Virus record (IMG/VR): IMGVR_UViG_3300028563_000020
Span: 1-64,000 of that record
Strand: one strand, 5' to 3'
DNA: 64,000 nucleotides
Origin: a virus
Position 1 is the stretch's first letter. The number at the start of each line of letters is the position of its first letter. The position numbers were made by a program, and so were the translations under genes. Positions 17,605 to 26,626 of the stretch are shown here, piece after piece. The notes beneath the pieces were generated by a model. It had not been told where the DNA came from, did not search any database, and saw only the letters and a program-made list of their open reading frames with translations.

Positions 17605-19002
17605 TTACATCACAAGTCCTGCATATATTAATGCTTTGTTAATTCCAGAATCAATAACAGAACCACTTCCATTAAATACTGCTACATTGTTTTGTGTTGC
17701 ACCAGTAACAATATTCATTTTATTGTTTAATACTGTCTGAGTATTACCTGTATATGTATTAAATAATGTTGTATTTAATTTAGTATTAGTAACACCACTA
17801 ATATGATTAATTTGATTTTGTACATTACTTGTAGTTCCAGTTAGATTTAAATAATTAGTTTGTGTTAAATGATAAAATTGATCTGATTGATTTCCGCCTT
17901 GTTTATTACCAGTATCGTTATGATTTATTACTTGTGATGTAGCAAATGTTCTTATAAAAGCAGATTCCATAAATCCCGTTGCTGATGTATTCTGAATTAT
18001 TGCTCTACCAACAAGTGTACAATGATTCTTAATTAATATTGGTAAATCAGTTCTTTCAGTTGCTAATTCAGCATCTGCTTGATTATTATATTGTGAGTCT
18101 CCTAGTACATAAAATACTTGTTTAACATCACCGATACTTCTATAAAACCATCTAACACCCCATTTATTACCAGTTAATGAGATTGGCCCTGTTGGTGGAT
18201 TATATTGTGTATTATTATAAACAGATACATTATTATATGACCAAATACCACTTGTTATTGTTGATTCAGTTAAAATATCTGTACTACTATTAAATCCTAA
18301 TACTGTTTGCACAATAGCACCAGTATAAACTAAAGAACTACTAACAATAACGGTTCTGTTAGCAGGACTTGATGATTCAGTAATAATTAAACCACCATCA
18401 CTACTTCTAACATATTTTGCTTTATGATATTCAGCATCTTGAAGTTTATTTGATAAACCTAAACCAAGTCTGTCGAAATTTAATGAATGTATAGTTGTTC
18501 CTTGTCTCCAACAAGCAAATAAAGGTATAATATTACTATTATTAATATTAGTACCAACAGTTTCTTTATACATTATTGGATTGCCATTATTATATTTAAT
18601 AGCAACATATTCTTCATTACCATCAATAAATGTAAATGTACTACCGCTAATATTATATAGATGCAAATAACCAGTATAACCAGAAGTGGTATATAATAAT
18701 GCTTGTACTGAACTTATTGTAGCAGTTCCATTATTATTGATTAGTATAGGATCATTATTTCCAATAACACCAGCAGATAAATAACCAGTTGCACCGCTTA
18801 AAATATTTATTTTATTTAATAGATTACTAGTATTTCCAGTAATAAAATTAACATCAGGAACTGATAATTTATTATAATTTGAACTATTATCAGTTAAATA
18901 TTGTAAATTATGCACAAACGTATTACCCGATAATGTTAATGTATTACCTGAAAATTGATGAACTTTGGTATTATCTAATAAAATTTTACTTTCGAAACCC
19001 AT
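17605..19002 (-). CDS. Tail fibre protein sharing an N-terminal anchor motif
   Basis: A 465-residue fibre. The N-terminus (VHQFSGNTLTLSGNTF, then QYLTDNSSNYNKLSVPD) aligns by eye with that of the next gene (YYQLTGDTLSLSGTTF, then QYIKDASSTYNNRSLID), so the pair share a tail-attachment module. Low-complexity TGNT- and SGATG-type segments follow. The C-terminus has LNTTLFNTYTGNTQTVLNN, a spacer resembling the repeats of the fibre at 50838-52523. It is co-transcribed with the fibre gene upstream. Confidence 0.65.
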   Translation of the reverse strand: MGFESKILLDNTKVHQFSGNTLTLSGNTFVHNLQYLTDNSSNYNKLSVPDVNFITGNTSNLLNKINILSGATGYLSAGVIGNNDPILINNNGTATISSVQALLYTTSGYTGYLHLYNISGSTFTFIDGNEEYVAIKYNNGNPIMYKETVGTNINNSNIIPLFACWRQGTTIHSLNFDRLGLGLSNKLQDAEYHKAKYVRSSDGGLIITESSSPANRTVIVSSSLVYTGAIVQTVLGFNSSTDILTESTITSGIWSYNNVSVYNNTQYNPPTGPISLTGNKWGVRWFYRSIGDVKQVFYVLGDSQYNNQADAELATERTDLPILIKNHCTLVGRAIIQNTSATGFMESAFIRTFATSQVINHNDTGNKQGGNQSDQFYHLTQTNYLNLTGTTSNVQNQINHISGVTNTKLNTTLFNTYTGNTQTVLNNKMNIVTGATQNNVAVFNGSGSVIDSGINKALIYAGLVM

Positions 19003-19008
19003 TATATA

Positions 19009-20667
19009 TTAGTTTATTGAACTTAATGTATACCACTTATTTGTTGTTTTATTAAATATTAGTTCGACAGCACCATAATTTGTATTTATTAATGATGTAC
19101 TTGATCCATCAATATTTCTTGTGTTACCACTAATTGTAATATTATTAACAAGAGCATTACCTCCAATATCTTTAATTTTAAATGCTGTCTCATCAATAGG
19201 ATTTAATGGTAAATTTATTGTATATGCTAATGCTGAATTATTACCATAAATAACATATTCATTCCCCGTTAATGTTACTCCACCGGTAATAGTGGTATGT
19301 TTATAATGATTTTGTATATTATTATTACCAATAGTATATGTATTACCTGTTGGAATATTTATACCATATGTTGCAGTAAATTTACTGTTTGTTGTTAATG
19401 TTTGAGCACTTGGTAATATATTTGCTATTCCATATAATAGTGAATTTGTTTTTCCTAATGCTAAACTTGTTCTATCAATATTATCAATATATAATGTATT
19501 ATTTCCTGTTTCATAATATCCAGCATATGAGCCTATAAAAATATTTGATGAACCAGATATGTTATTTACCCCTGAATTATACCCAATACTAACATTATTA
19601 TTTCCTATTGTGTTATTACCTAATGCTGAGTAGCCATTTGCAATATTATTGCAGCCAGTAGTGTTATTAAATAATGTTAAATAACCGCTTGCAATATTAT
19701 TACATCCTGAGGTATTCATACCTAACGTAGAATAACCAATAGCAATATTTTCACATCCTATTGTATTACATCCTAATGTTGAAAATCCCGCAATTGGAAA
19801 ACAAAAACCTAACCCAATATTATGACAGCCAGTAGTATTATTTTTTAATGTATTTTGACCTATTTTAAGATTAGAAAAGTTATTTCTATTAACATCAAAT
19901 ACGGTAACGCCACTTATTTTATAACTATTATAACTATCAAAGCCTTGACTTGTGTTACCGCTAGAAATAACTCTACCGTTATTAAATATTATGCTATTAT
20001 TATTAAGATTAATATGTGTATTACCTGTTAGTGAACCACCTAAACTAATAATATTATTATTTTTTATTATGCCATTATTAAAAATAATACCATTAATACT
20101 ATGTGTATCAATATATTCCTTATCTGCTATCCAACGAGGATTATTTGTATTACCTGAAAAATAATTATTTGCTGCTTCTAAGCCATTTTGATTTAAAATA
20201 TATGTAGCAGTTTTTCCTGTCTGAGATGTGGTTAAATATAATGACGAATTATTCGTCTCTATTGTTGAAGAATCTGTTCCATTATAAAAATTTGTTAAGC
20301 TGAAATTTGATGGATCAATAGATAATAATGGCCCAAAAGTAGATAATTCACCTAATCTAAAAGTATTACTATTTGTATCAATATCAGTATTATTATTTAA
20401 TGATCCACCTAATAATACTGTTTTATTCAATAATGTTAAACCATTTGTGGCACCACTAACCAATGTGCTTGAACTTCCAGTAAGATGTAAAAATCTATAA
20501 TCTAAATACCCTTTATCAATTAAAGATCTATTATTATATGTTGAACTAGCATCTTTAATATATTGTGCTTTTCCTATAAATGTTGTGCCTGATAATGATA
20601 ATGTATCACCTGTTAATTGATAATATTTATCATTTTTTAGTGAGATTTTAGTGGTGAAAATTGTCAT
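19009..20667 (-). CDS. Tail fibre with YadA-like head repeats
   Basis: A 552-residue fibre. After the shared N-terminal anchor (YYQLTGDTLSLSGTTF) and a strand-rich stalk, residues about 275-390 hold tandem units such as GCNNIASGYLTLFNNTTGCN and GNNNVSIGY. This is the left-handed parallel beta-roll repeat of trimeric autotransporter adhesin (YadA) heads. The last 90 residues (FKIKDIGGNALVNNITISGN) share a C-terminal domain with the plus-strand fibre at 7772-10204. I infer a trimeric receptor-binding fibre. A minus-strand TATTTATA box lies about 30 nt upstream. Confidence 0.72.
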   Translation of the reverse strand: MTIFTTKISLKNDKYYQLTGDTLSLSGTTFIGKAQYIKDASSTYNNRSLIDKGYLDYRFLHLTGSSSTLVSGATNGLTLLNKTVLLGGSLNNNTDIDTNSNTFRLGELSTFGPLLSIDPSNFSLTNFYNGTDSSTIETNNSSLYLTTSQTGKTATYILNQNGLEAANNYFSGNTNNPRWIADKEYIDTHSINGIIFNNGIIKNNNIISLGGSLTGNTHINLNNNSIIFNNGRVISSGNTSQGFDSYNSYKISGVTVFDVNRNNFSNLKIGQNTLKNNTTGCHNIGLGFCFPIAGFSTLGCNTIGCENIAIGYSTLGMNTSGCNNIASGYLTLFNNTTGCNNIANGYSALGNNTIGNNNVSIGYNSGVNNISGSSNIFIGSYAGYYETGNNTLYIDNIDRTSLALGKTNSLLYGIANILPSAQTLTTNSKFTATYGINIPTGNTYTIGNNNIQNHYKHTTITGGVTLTGNEYVIYGNNSALAYTINLPLNPIDETAFKIKDIGGNALVNNITISGNTRNIDGSSTSLINTNYGAVELIFNKTTNKWYTLSSIN

Positions 20668-20697
20668 ATTAATATAGTATTATTTTAATATTTTTAT

Positions 20698-20705
20698 TAT
20701 AAATA
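20698..20705 (-). promoter_or_regulatory. Putative late promoter box TATTTATA (minus strand)
   Basis: Reads TATTTATA on the minus strand, 30 nt before the fibre start at 20667. Confidence 0.5.
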
Positions 20706-20765
20706 CTAAATAAATAAGTTACTATAAATTTTTTATAATAATATTGTTTTTATAGATTTTTATAC

Positions 20766-20773
20766 TATTTATA
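20766..20773 (+). promoter_or_regulatory. Putative late promoter box TATTTATA
   Basis: In the context TAC-TATTTATA-ATAAA, 26 nt before the glycosyltransferase start at 20800. It is divergent from the minus-strand box at 20698. Confidence 0.5.
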
Positions 20774-20799
20774 ATAAATTATAAAATTTTATAAATGAT

Positions 20800-21705
20800 A
20801 TGGGCGAAAAATATGCAATTATAAGCGTATCAGGAGGTTGTGGTAAATCTATTTTAAGCACATCTGTAATAAGGGCTATGAGGAATCATTTCGATAATAA
20901 TAATGAAAAAGATAGAAAAATTATTGTTGTTTCAGGTTATGATGCACCTTTTATATATAATAAAAATATTTATAGGACATTTTTGTATGGACAAACTCCG
21001 TATTTTTTCGACGAATTTATTAAAGATAAAGATGTTAAAATGTTTATATTAGAGCCATATCAGGCAGAATCATATTTATTAAGACAAAAACATTTAACTA
21101 AAACTTGGTGTGATTTGTATGATATAAAAAATGATAATATATACCCTGAATTAATATTAAATCCAAGAATGACTGAAATGGTTATTGATAAGCTTAAACC
21201 AAATAGTCAAAAATTGTTCATGGTTCAATCAAATGGCGGAGCACAAAATCAAATATCAAAAAAATCTTGGGCAAGAGACATCCCAATTCAGCAAGCGCAG
21301 CAAATAGCTAATTATTATCATAATAAGGGTTATAGAGTTTTGCATTTAAGACATGAAAATCAACCTAAATTAGAAAATACTGAATGGTTAAGTTTACCAA
21401 TATTAGAATTATTTCATGTAATACCTTTTATTAATAAATCTCTTCTTATTGATTCATTCTTGAATCATGCATTTGCTGCATTAAATAAAAAATCTACTGT
21501 TTGTTGGATATCATCTTCTCCAAAAGTTTTTGGTTATGATATACATGATAATATTTTACCCAAATCAAAAGAAATATATAATTATGAAGCTGCTTCATTT
21601 CTTGAGCAATTTGATTTTACAGGCAATATGCCTTTTCAATTTCCGTACGAAAGTATAAATATTTTTGATATAAATGAAATTATTGCTTCTATTGATAAGC
21701 AATAA
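20800..21705 (+). CDS. Probable glycosyltransferase, GT9 (heptosyltransferase)-like
   Basis: A 301-residue protein with the order of a GT-B fold. A Gly-rich first strand (AIISVSGGCGKSILSTSVIR) is in the position of the GT9 opening, and the second half has MVQSNGGAQNQISKKSW, resembling the Gly-Gly and Lys-x-Trp features of that family. A Walker-like reading of GGCGKS is possible, but no Walker B motif follows. It sits between fibre genes, so it may glycosylate fibres or alter a host surface sugar. Assignment is tentative. Confidence 0.5.
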   Translation: MGEKYAIISVSGGCGKSILSTSVIRAMRNHFDNNNEKDRKIIVVSGYDAPFIYNKNIYRTFLYGQTPYFFDEFIKDKDVKMFILEPYQAESYLLRQKHLTKTWCDLYDIKNDNIYPELILNPRMTEMVIDKLKPNSQKLFMVQSNGGAQNQISKKSWARDIPIQQAQQIANYYHNKGYRVLHLRHENQPKLENTEWLSLPILELFHVIPFINKSLLIDSFLNHAFAALNKKSTVCWISSSPKVFGYDIHDNILPKSKEIYNYEAASFLEQFDFTGNMPFQFPYESINIFDINEIIASIDKQ

Positions 21706-21715
21706 TTGATTTTAG

Positions 21716-21723
21716 TATTTATA
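21716..21723 (+). promoter_or_regulatory. Putative late promoter box TATTTATA
   Basis: In the context TTAG-TATTTATA-TAAAA, 17 nt before the start at 21741. Confidence 0.5.
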
Positions 21724-21740
21724 TAAAAATTTAGCATAAA

Positions 21741-22376
21741 ATGAAAATAGTTGAAAGTTTAAATAATACTTGGTTTAAGCAAGAGAATAATGATATTTTA
21801 AATTTATCTGGTACTACAAACATATATGGTAATATTAATATTCTTGGTAAGTTAGATGTATCAAATGATTTCGGTTATGTTAAAACAATATTATTTAATA
21901 ATTATACTGGTAATACAAAAAATATTTTTAATAAATATACTAAAAATACTGAACAAATATTAAATACTACATTAAGATTATCAGAAGATTCTAAATCATT
22001 TAATATTAATAATAGTATTAAATTAGGTATTAATAATAAAAGTCCACAGGCATTATTGGATATATTTACAACAGGAAAAACAACTGGATTTAGACTAGTT
22101 GATGGTAGTCAAAATAATGGTTATGTATTAACAACAGATAATAAAGGATTTGGTACTTGGAAATCAATAGTTCATACATTAAGAACAGATTTAAGTAAAA
22201 ATGGAACTTTATTAAATCATGATTTAGATATAATTCCAAGTATTGTTACATTTTATGGCGAAGATCGTAGTTTAAATTTTGATTGGTCATATAATCACAG
22301 TGGTTTGAACCAATATAAACAAATTTTCATATATTCTACATTTGATTTAAAAGATATTACTGTTAATATTATATAA
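21741..22376 (+). CDS. Short tail fibre protein
   Basis: A 211-residue protein with an N-terminal motif (WFKQENNDILNLSGTTNIYG) related to the anchor motif of the other fibres. A short coiled segment with NNYTGNTKNIFNKYTKNTEQ follows, then a C-terminal domain containing TTGFRLVDGSQNNGYVLTTD, a strand-turn pattern common at the ends of phage fibres that carry image-like or peptidase-like knobs. I see no catalytic residues. It forms part of the fibre cluster on the plus strand. Confidence 0.6.
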   Translation: MKIVESLNNTWFKQENNDILNLSGTTNIYGNINILGKLDVSNDFGYVKTILFNNYTGNTKNIFNKYTKNTEQILNTTLRLSEDSKSFNINNSIKLGINNKSPQALLDIFTTGKTTGFRLVDGSQNNGYVLTTDNKGFGTWKSIVHTLRTDLSKNGTLLNHDLDIIPSIVTFYGEDRSLNFDWSYNHSGLNQYKQIFIYSTFDLKDITVNII

Positions 22377-22411
22377 TTTATTAATTATATCATATCAATA
22401 AATATTTAAAC

Positions 22412-22419
22412 TATTTATA
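22412..22419 (+). promoter_or_regulatory. Putative late promoter box TATTTATA
   Basis: In the context AAC-TATTTATA-TAAAA, 22 nt before the start of the large adhesin at 22442. Confidence 0.5.
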
Positions 22420-22441
22420 TAAAAATTAAATAGTTTATCCG

Positions 22442-25222
22442 ATGAAGACTCGTTCAAATATAGATCTAACCCAAACAGGTATTAGTGGTGCTAATCTTGG
22501 AAATGGTAATCAAGTATTTTCAAATGTAACAAATGGTGTAAAATTAAATTTTAGAACACTTGTTGCAAGTGGTAGTACTAAATTAATAACTAATGGAAAT
22601 AGTATTATTATTTCTGGTGCAACGGTTGGTGCCGGTTCTGGCGATATAACTAATGGTGGAAATAGAGGATCTGTGCTAGGAGCAGGAGTATTTTCAGTTA
22701 AATCAGGTACAACACTAACATTTAAGTCAATATCTTCATCAAATTCTCAATTAATAAAGATTATTAATGATCCTGGAAACATATATATTTCTGGTGCAAC
22801 AGTTACAGCAAATGTTGCTGGCTCTAATCAACAAATACAGTATAATAATAATGGTGTATTTGGTGCAAATTCCAATTTTAAATATGATAGTACTGGTTGC
22901 ACATTAACAATAGCTAATGGAGCTACATCAAGTATTGGAACTAATAATATCATAAATAAATCTAGCATACATGGTAATAATAATTTAGGTATTGGATGTG
23001 CAACAATTTGTGGTAATTCTAATATTACTAATGTAACAGCACCATTTAGTTTTAGTGGTAATAGTAATATGTTTCTTGGTACGCCAAGTAATAGTCTTAA
23101 TAGTTGCAATAATGTATTTAATGGGACAGGAAGTTTAAATAATGCATCATATGGAATATCAATAGGTGCTAATAATATTATTTGTAGACAAATATTATAT
23201 AATGTTGTTGGATGTGGAAATTCATTAATAAATAATAGTGTTGGTACTGCTAGAGATAATTTTATATTTGGTGAAACAAATAATATTTGTGGACTTACTG
23301 CGTGTAATACTGTTTTTGGGGTTTGTAATGTAATTAATGCGCCATCTAATGCTATAACAATATTTGGTGTAAAGAATAACATTACTTGTGGTAATAATAT
23401 TAGTTTAATAAGTAGTGTTTGTAATAATATAACAGGAAGTAGTGGATGCTATAATTATTCTACATTTGCATCAACAGTTTGTTTTAATAGTAATTCATTA
23501 CCAGCATTAACTAATTATTCTTGTCATTTATTTACTGGAAATCTTGCTTTAATTTGCACTCCATTATCAGGTAGTACATCTAATGATTACTTATTATCAT
23601 GGAACCCAACAGATAGAAAAGTAAAAAGATTAAATGTTAATAGTGTTGGTGGTGGCGGAGGATTTCCTGCTGGTATTAATAATAATATACAATTTAATAA
23701 AAATAATACTTTTGGTGCAGATACTAAATTTAATTATGTCTGTAGCGGTACAACAATGACAATTGGTAATACTTATCAATCACATACTAATTGTTCAATA
23801 CTTGTTGGTGGTGCTGGATCATTAAATTCTACTTGTGCTAATCTTAATTTAAGTATTGGTGATGGTCTTGTTAGCGATAAAACAAATTATAGCTTAAATA
23901 TTGGATCTTCAAATCAAATTTGTAATTTGTCAACAACTTCCTCAAATTATGATTTTGTATTTGGTTTTAATAATTCATTAACTCATAATGGTACACCTGA
24001 TTTAAATCATAATTATAGAACAATATTAAATGGATGTTGTAATACTATAGGATGTATTAGTAGAGGTGCTATTATAAATTCTAATGATAGTATTATTTGT
24101 TATTCTAATAATAGAGCAATATTAAACTCAAGTAATGTTTGTTTATTTGATAACACTCCTGCTGCACAAGGATCTCATATTACAGCATTATCATTAAATA
24201 ATTTTTGTTTAAATAGTTTATCTTCATATAATTATGGTTGCCATTTAATAACTGGAAATCTTGCTATTGCTTGTACACCACAATGTGGAATAGCATCTGA
24301 TAATATATTAGTATGGAATAATGCTGATAAAAAAGTTAAAATAGTACCGCAAATAAATTTAGGCTGGTCTAATTTATTAAATGGCTCAACTATTATTGGA
24401 TGTGGAACTGTTTTAAGTGCATCTACTATTAATTGTAATACATTTTATGGCGTTTGTGCTGGTAGTAATATCACCACTAATGGTTGTAATAATGTTGCTA
24501 ATGGTTTTCAAGCATTAACTCAAAATGATATAGGTAATAATAATGTTGCTAATGGTACACAAGCATTACGTAACAATACTTGTGGTTCTAATAATGTTTC
24601 AGTGGGTTATCAAGCATTATATAATAATACATGTGGTAATAATAATATTGGTGTTGGAGTTTTTTCATTACATTTAAATACTTGTGGTGGATCTAATATT
24701 AGTATTGGAAATTTTGCGCTTGAAAATAATATTGGTAATAGTAATATTGCACATGGATTATATGCACTTAATTCTAATACAACAGGATGCGGTAATATAG
24801 GTATGGGAGTACAATCATTTTTTAGCAATATTACTGGCATTGATAACATTGGCGTTGGCTCTTGTGCTGGATATTTTAATAATGGATCATCAAATGTTAT
24901 GATTGGGTGTGCTGCTGGCTATTGTAATGTGGGATCATCAAATGTTATGCTTGGATATAGAGCAGGATATTTCGAAACAGGGTCTAATAAATTAATTATA
25001 AGTAATTCAAATACTTGTACTCCATTATTCTATGGTGAATTTGATAATAATAGATTAAAAATAAATGGTACTCTTGAAATTGTTAATGGCATAGATAATT
25101 TTATTTATCTTGGCGATAAAAATACTGATAATAGCTGGAGATTCGATGTAAGTGGAAGTAATTTATTAATTCAAAGAAGAATATCGGGTGTTTGGACAAC
25201 AAAATCAACAATAACAGGATAA
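22442..25222 (+). CDS. Large cysteine-rich trimeric adhesin-like tail fibre
   Basis: A 926-residue protein dominated by YadA-type head repeats of about 14-24 residues, for example GSNNVSVGYQALYNNTCGNN and ALNSNTTGCGNIGMGV. They fill residues about 680-860, with looser copies from about 160. Many repeats carry Cys where other proteins have Thr or Ser (TCG, GCGN, ICG), giving an unusually high cysteine count for a phage fibre. The C-terminus (NRLKINGTLEIVNG, SWRFDVSGSNLLIQRR) is a compact domain common at fibre tips. I infer a trimeric receptor-binding fibre, related in design to the protein encoded at 19009-20667. Confidence 0.72.
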   Translation: MKTRSNIDLTQTGISGANLGNGNQVFSNVTNGVKLNFRTLVASGSTKLITNGNSIIISGATVGAGSGDITNGGNRGSVLGAGVFSVKSGTTLTFKSISSSNSQLIKIINDPGNIYISGATVTANVAGSNQQIQYNNNGVFGANSNFKYDSTGCTLTIANGATSSIGTNNIINKSSIHGNNNLGIGCATICGNSNITNVTAPFSFSGNSNMFLGTPSNSLNSCNNVFNGTGSLNNASYGISIGANNIICRQILYNVVGCGNSLINNSVGTARDNFIFGETNNICGLTACNTVFGVCNVINAPSNAITIFGVKNNITCGNNISLISSVCNNITGSSGCYNYSTFASTVCFNSNSLPALTNYSCHLFTGNLALICTPLSGSTSNDYLLSWNPTDRKVKRLNVNSVGGGGGFPAGINNNIQFNKNNTFGADTKFNYVCSGTTMTIGNTYQSHTNCSILVGGAGSLNSTCANLNLSIGDGLVSDKTNYSLNIGSSNQICNLSTTSSNYDFVFGFNNSLTHNGTPDLNHNYRTILNGCCNTIGCISRGAIINSNDSIICYSNNRAILNSSNVCLFDNTPAAQGSHITALSLNNFCLNSLSSYNYGCHLITGNLAIACTPQCGIASDNILVWNNADKKVKIVPQINLGWSNLLNGSTIIGCGTVLSASTINCNTFYGVCAGSNITTNGCNNVANGFQALTQNDIGNNNVANGTQALRNNTCGSNNVSVGYQALYNNTCGNNNIGVGVFSLHLNTCGGSNISIGNFALENNIGNSNIAHGLYALNSNTTGCGNIGMGVQSFFSNITGIDNIGVGSCAGYFNNGSSNVMIGCAAGYCNVGSSNVMLGYRAGYFETGSNKLIISNSNTCTPLFYGEFDNNRLKINGTLEIVNGIDNFIYLGDKNTDNSWRFDVSGSNLLIQRRISGVWTTKSTITG

Positions 25223-25242
25223 CAAATTTAATATAATATATT

Positions 25243-25638
25243 ATGACATTCTTTATTAAAAAAAATAGCTCTTTACCATTATTAATATTTGAATTATCTG
25301 ATAATATTTTAAATCGATATAATATTACTGATGATATGTTAGAAAATTGTGCAATCACTTTTTCTATGATTAATAGTGAAACAGGAATATATAAAATTGC
25401 TAATGTACCAGCAAAATTAAATATTGAGACACCTAATAAAAGCTTTACGGAATTTAAAAAATATAATATATATTACCAGTTTAGAACTAAAGATACTAAT
25501 AAAGTAGGCGATTACGAGGCTGAATTTGTAATTGATTTTCTCGGAGGTGCTTGCCCTACTGGAAAATTAAAATTACCTGTTGATGATAAAATAATTGTTG
25601 TAGTAAGTGATACGTTAACAAAAACGGATGTTATTTAA
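25243..25638 (+). CDS. Small baseplate/tail adaptor protein, BppU-N-like
   Basis: A 131-residue protein with the order FFIKKNSSLPLLIFELSD, ITFSMINSETGIYKI, YNIYYQFRTKDTNKVGDYEA, EFVIDFLGG. Alternating strands and the sequence tFSMi...Y.f.t.Dt...G.Ye.eF.i.f resemble the N-terminal domain of baseplate upper proteins and related phage beta-barrels that hold fibres to the baseplate. It follows the large adhesin by 20 nt, fitting a fibre adaptor. It converges with the GIY-YIG gene on the minus strand, overlapping by four bases. Confidence 0.5.
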   Translation: MTFFIKKNSSLPLLIFELSDNILNRYNITDDMLENCAITFSMINSETGIYKIANVPAKLNIETPNKSFTEFKKYNIYYQFRTKDTNKVGDYEAEFVIDFLGGACPTGKLKLPVDDKIIVVVSDTLTKTDVI

Positions 25639-26534
25639 GGCCGATGCATATGTGAACAAATAATTCTAATCCATTTATTTTTACTTGCAGCACCATATGC
25701 ACTGCATGAATTTTTATTAAAATCTTTTTTAGTATTATATTTTAATGCTTCTTCTTGACATCTTTCAAAACTCCAATATCCAGTTGGTTTTTGTAGACTA
25801 ATCATATGCGAGCATAATTCATTTAACCAATTATTTTTTAATATAACATTATAAGCACTTGGACAATTAAATCTAAATTCACTTTTTTTAGTATATTTTA
25901 AGGTTTCTTCTTGACATCTTTCAAATGTCCAATATACTTTATTACCACCTAATGCTCCCGTCTTTTTTTTATTTAGAATTATCCATTTATCATTTTTATA
26001 TTTACTAACATAAAATGATTCTAATTTTTGTGCTTCTATATAATTAATATAGCCATTAGATAATATTTTTTTAATTGGAATTAAGTTTGTTTTATTTATA
26101 TGTTTATAAACAGGACTTTTACTATCGGTGATATGTTCCGAATGTCTTTTATTTGAATTACATGTAATTCCAACATATGCATGATTATCAGCAAATTCAT
26201 ATATATAAACAATTTTTTCTTTAATATTACCTAATGGAATCATATGCTGACAAATAATTTTTATATATTTTTGTCTTTTAGATATTTGATATGCACTACT
26301 AGAATATTGCCGGAAATCTTTTTTTGTTGAATATTTTAATGCTTCTTCCTTGCATTTTTCAAATGTCCAATATTTCATAGGTTTTTTTGTTGATATCATG
26401 TGTGAACAAATTTCATTAAACCATTTATTTCTTTTAGCTGCATTATATGCACTTCCTGAATTTAGATTAAATTCTGATCTCGTCTTAAATTTTAAAGCTT
26501 CTTTCTTACATGCCAAATATGTCCATTTTTTCAT
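25635..26534 (-). CDS. GIY-YIG homing-type endonuclease flanked by tandem ~50-aa repeats
   Basis: A protein of about 299 residues from the ATG at 26534; an upstream in-frame start at 26561 adds only a hydrophobic MYLYKIFTI and is less likely. It has two repeats of the W(T/S)...C..EAlk(f/y)...F...S.sAY....k.....IC.HM type, then a GIY-YIG-like core (KIVYIYEFADNHAYVGITCN, with SNKRHSEHI and later EAQKLESFYV), then two more repeats. This is the same design as the protein at 1501-3009 with fewer repeats (2+2 against 4+3). It lies between a tail gene and the helicase gene on the opposite strand, as expected for a mobile nuclease gene. Confidence 0.7.
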   Translation of the reverse strand: MKKWTYLACKKEALKFKTRSEFNLNSGSAYNAAKRNKWFNEICSHMISTKKPMKYWTFEKCKEEALKYSTKKDFRQYSSSAYQISKRQKYIKIICQHMIPLGNIKEKIVYIYEFADNHAYVGITCNSNKRHSEHITDSKSPVYKHINKTNLIPIKKILSNGYINYIEAQKLESFYVSKYKNDKWIILNKKKTGALGGNKVYWTFERCQEETLKYTKKSEFRFNCPSAYNVILKNNWLNELCSHMISLQKPTGYWSFERCQEEALKYNTKKDFNKNSCSAYGAASKNKWIRIICSHMHRP

Positions 26535-26603
26535 TATTGTAAATATTTTATATAAATACATGGATACAATTTAATTTTTGTTTGTTTTTAAAAAAAAATG
26601 TTA

Positions 26604-26611
26604 TAAATTTG
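26604..26611 (+). promoter_or_regulatory. Host-like TAnnTTTG promoter (-7 box)
   Basis: TAAATTTG with TTG at 26582-26584, spacing 19 nt; 15 nt before the helicase ATG at 26627. This placement also argues against the upstream TTG start at 26582. Confidence 0.5.
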
Positions 26612-26626
26612 TATTTTATTTTTACT

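Noticed and set aside
20800-20900. GGCGKS as a Walker A motif (ParA- or kinase-like ATPase)
   Set aside because: Walker B and switch motifs are missing, and the later NGG and K-S-W features fit a GT9-like glycosyltransferase better.
22828-23382. 184-codon minus-strand open frame inside the large fibre gene
   Set aside because: It is a shadow of the repetitive AT-rich fibre sequence; its product is a hydrophobic low-complexity string with no start context or neighbours on that strand.
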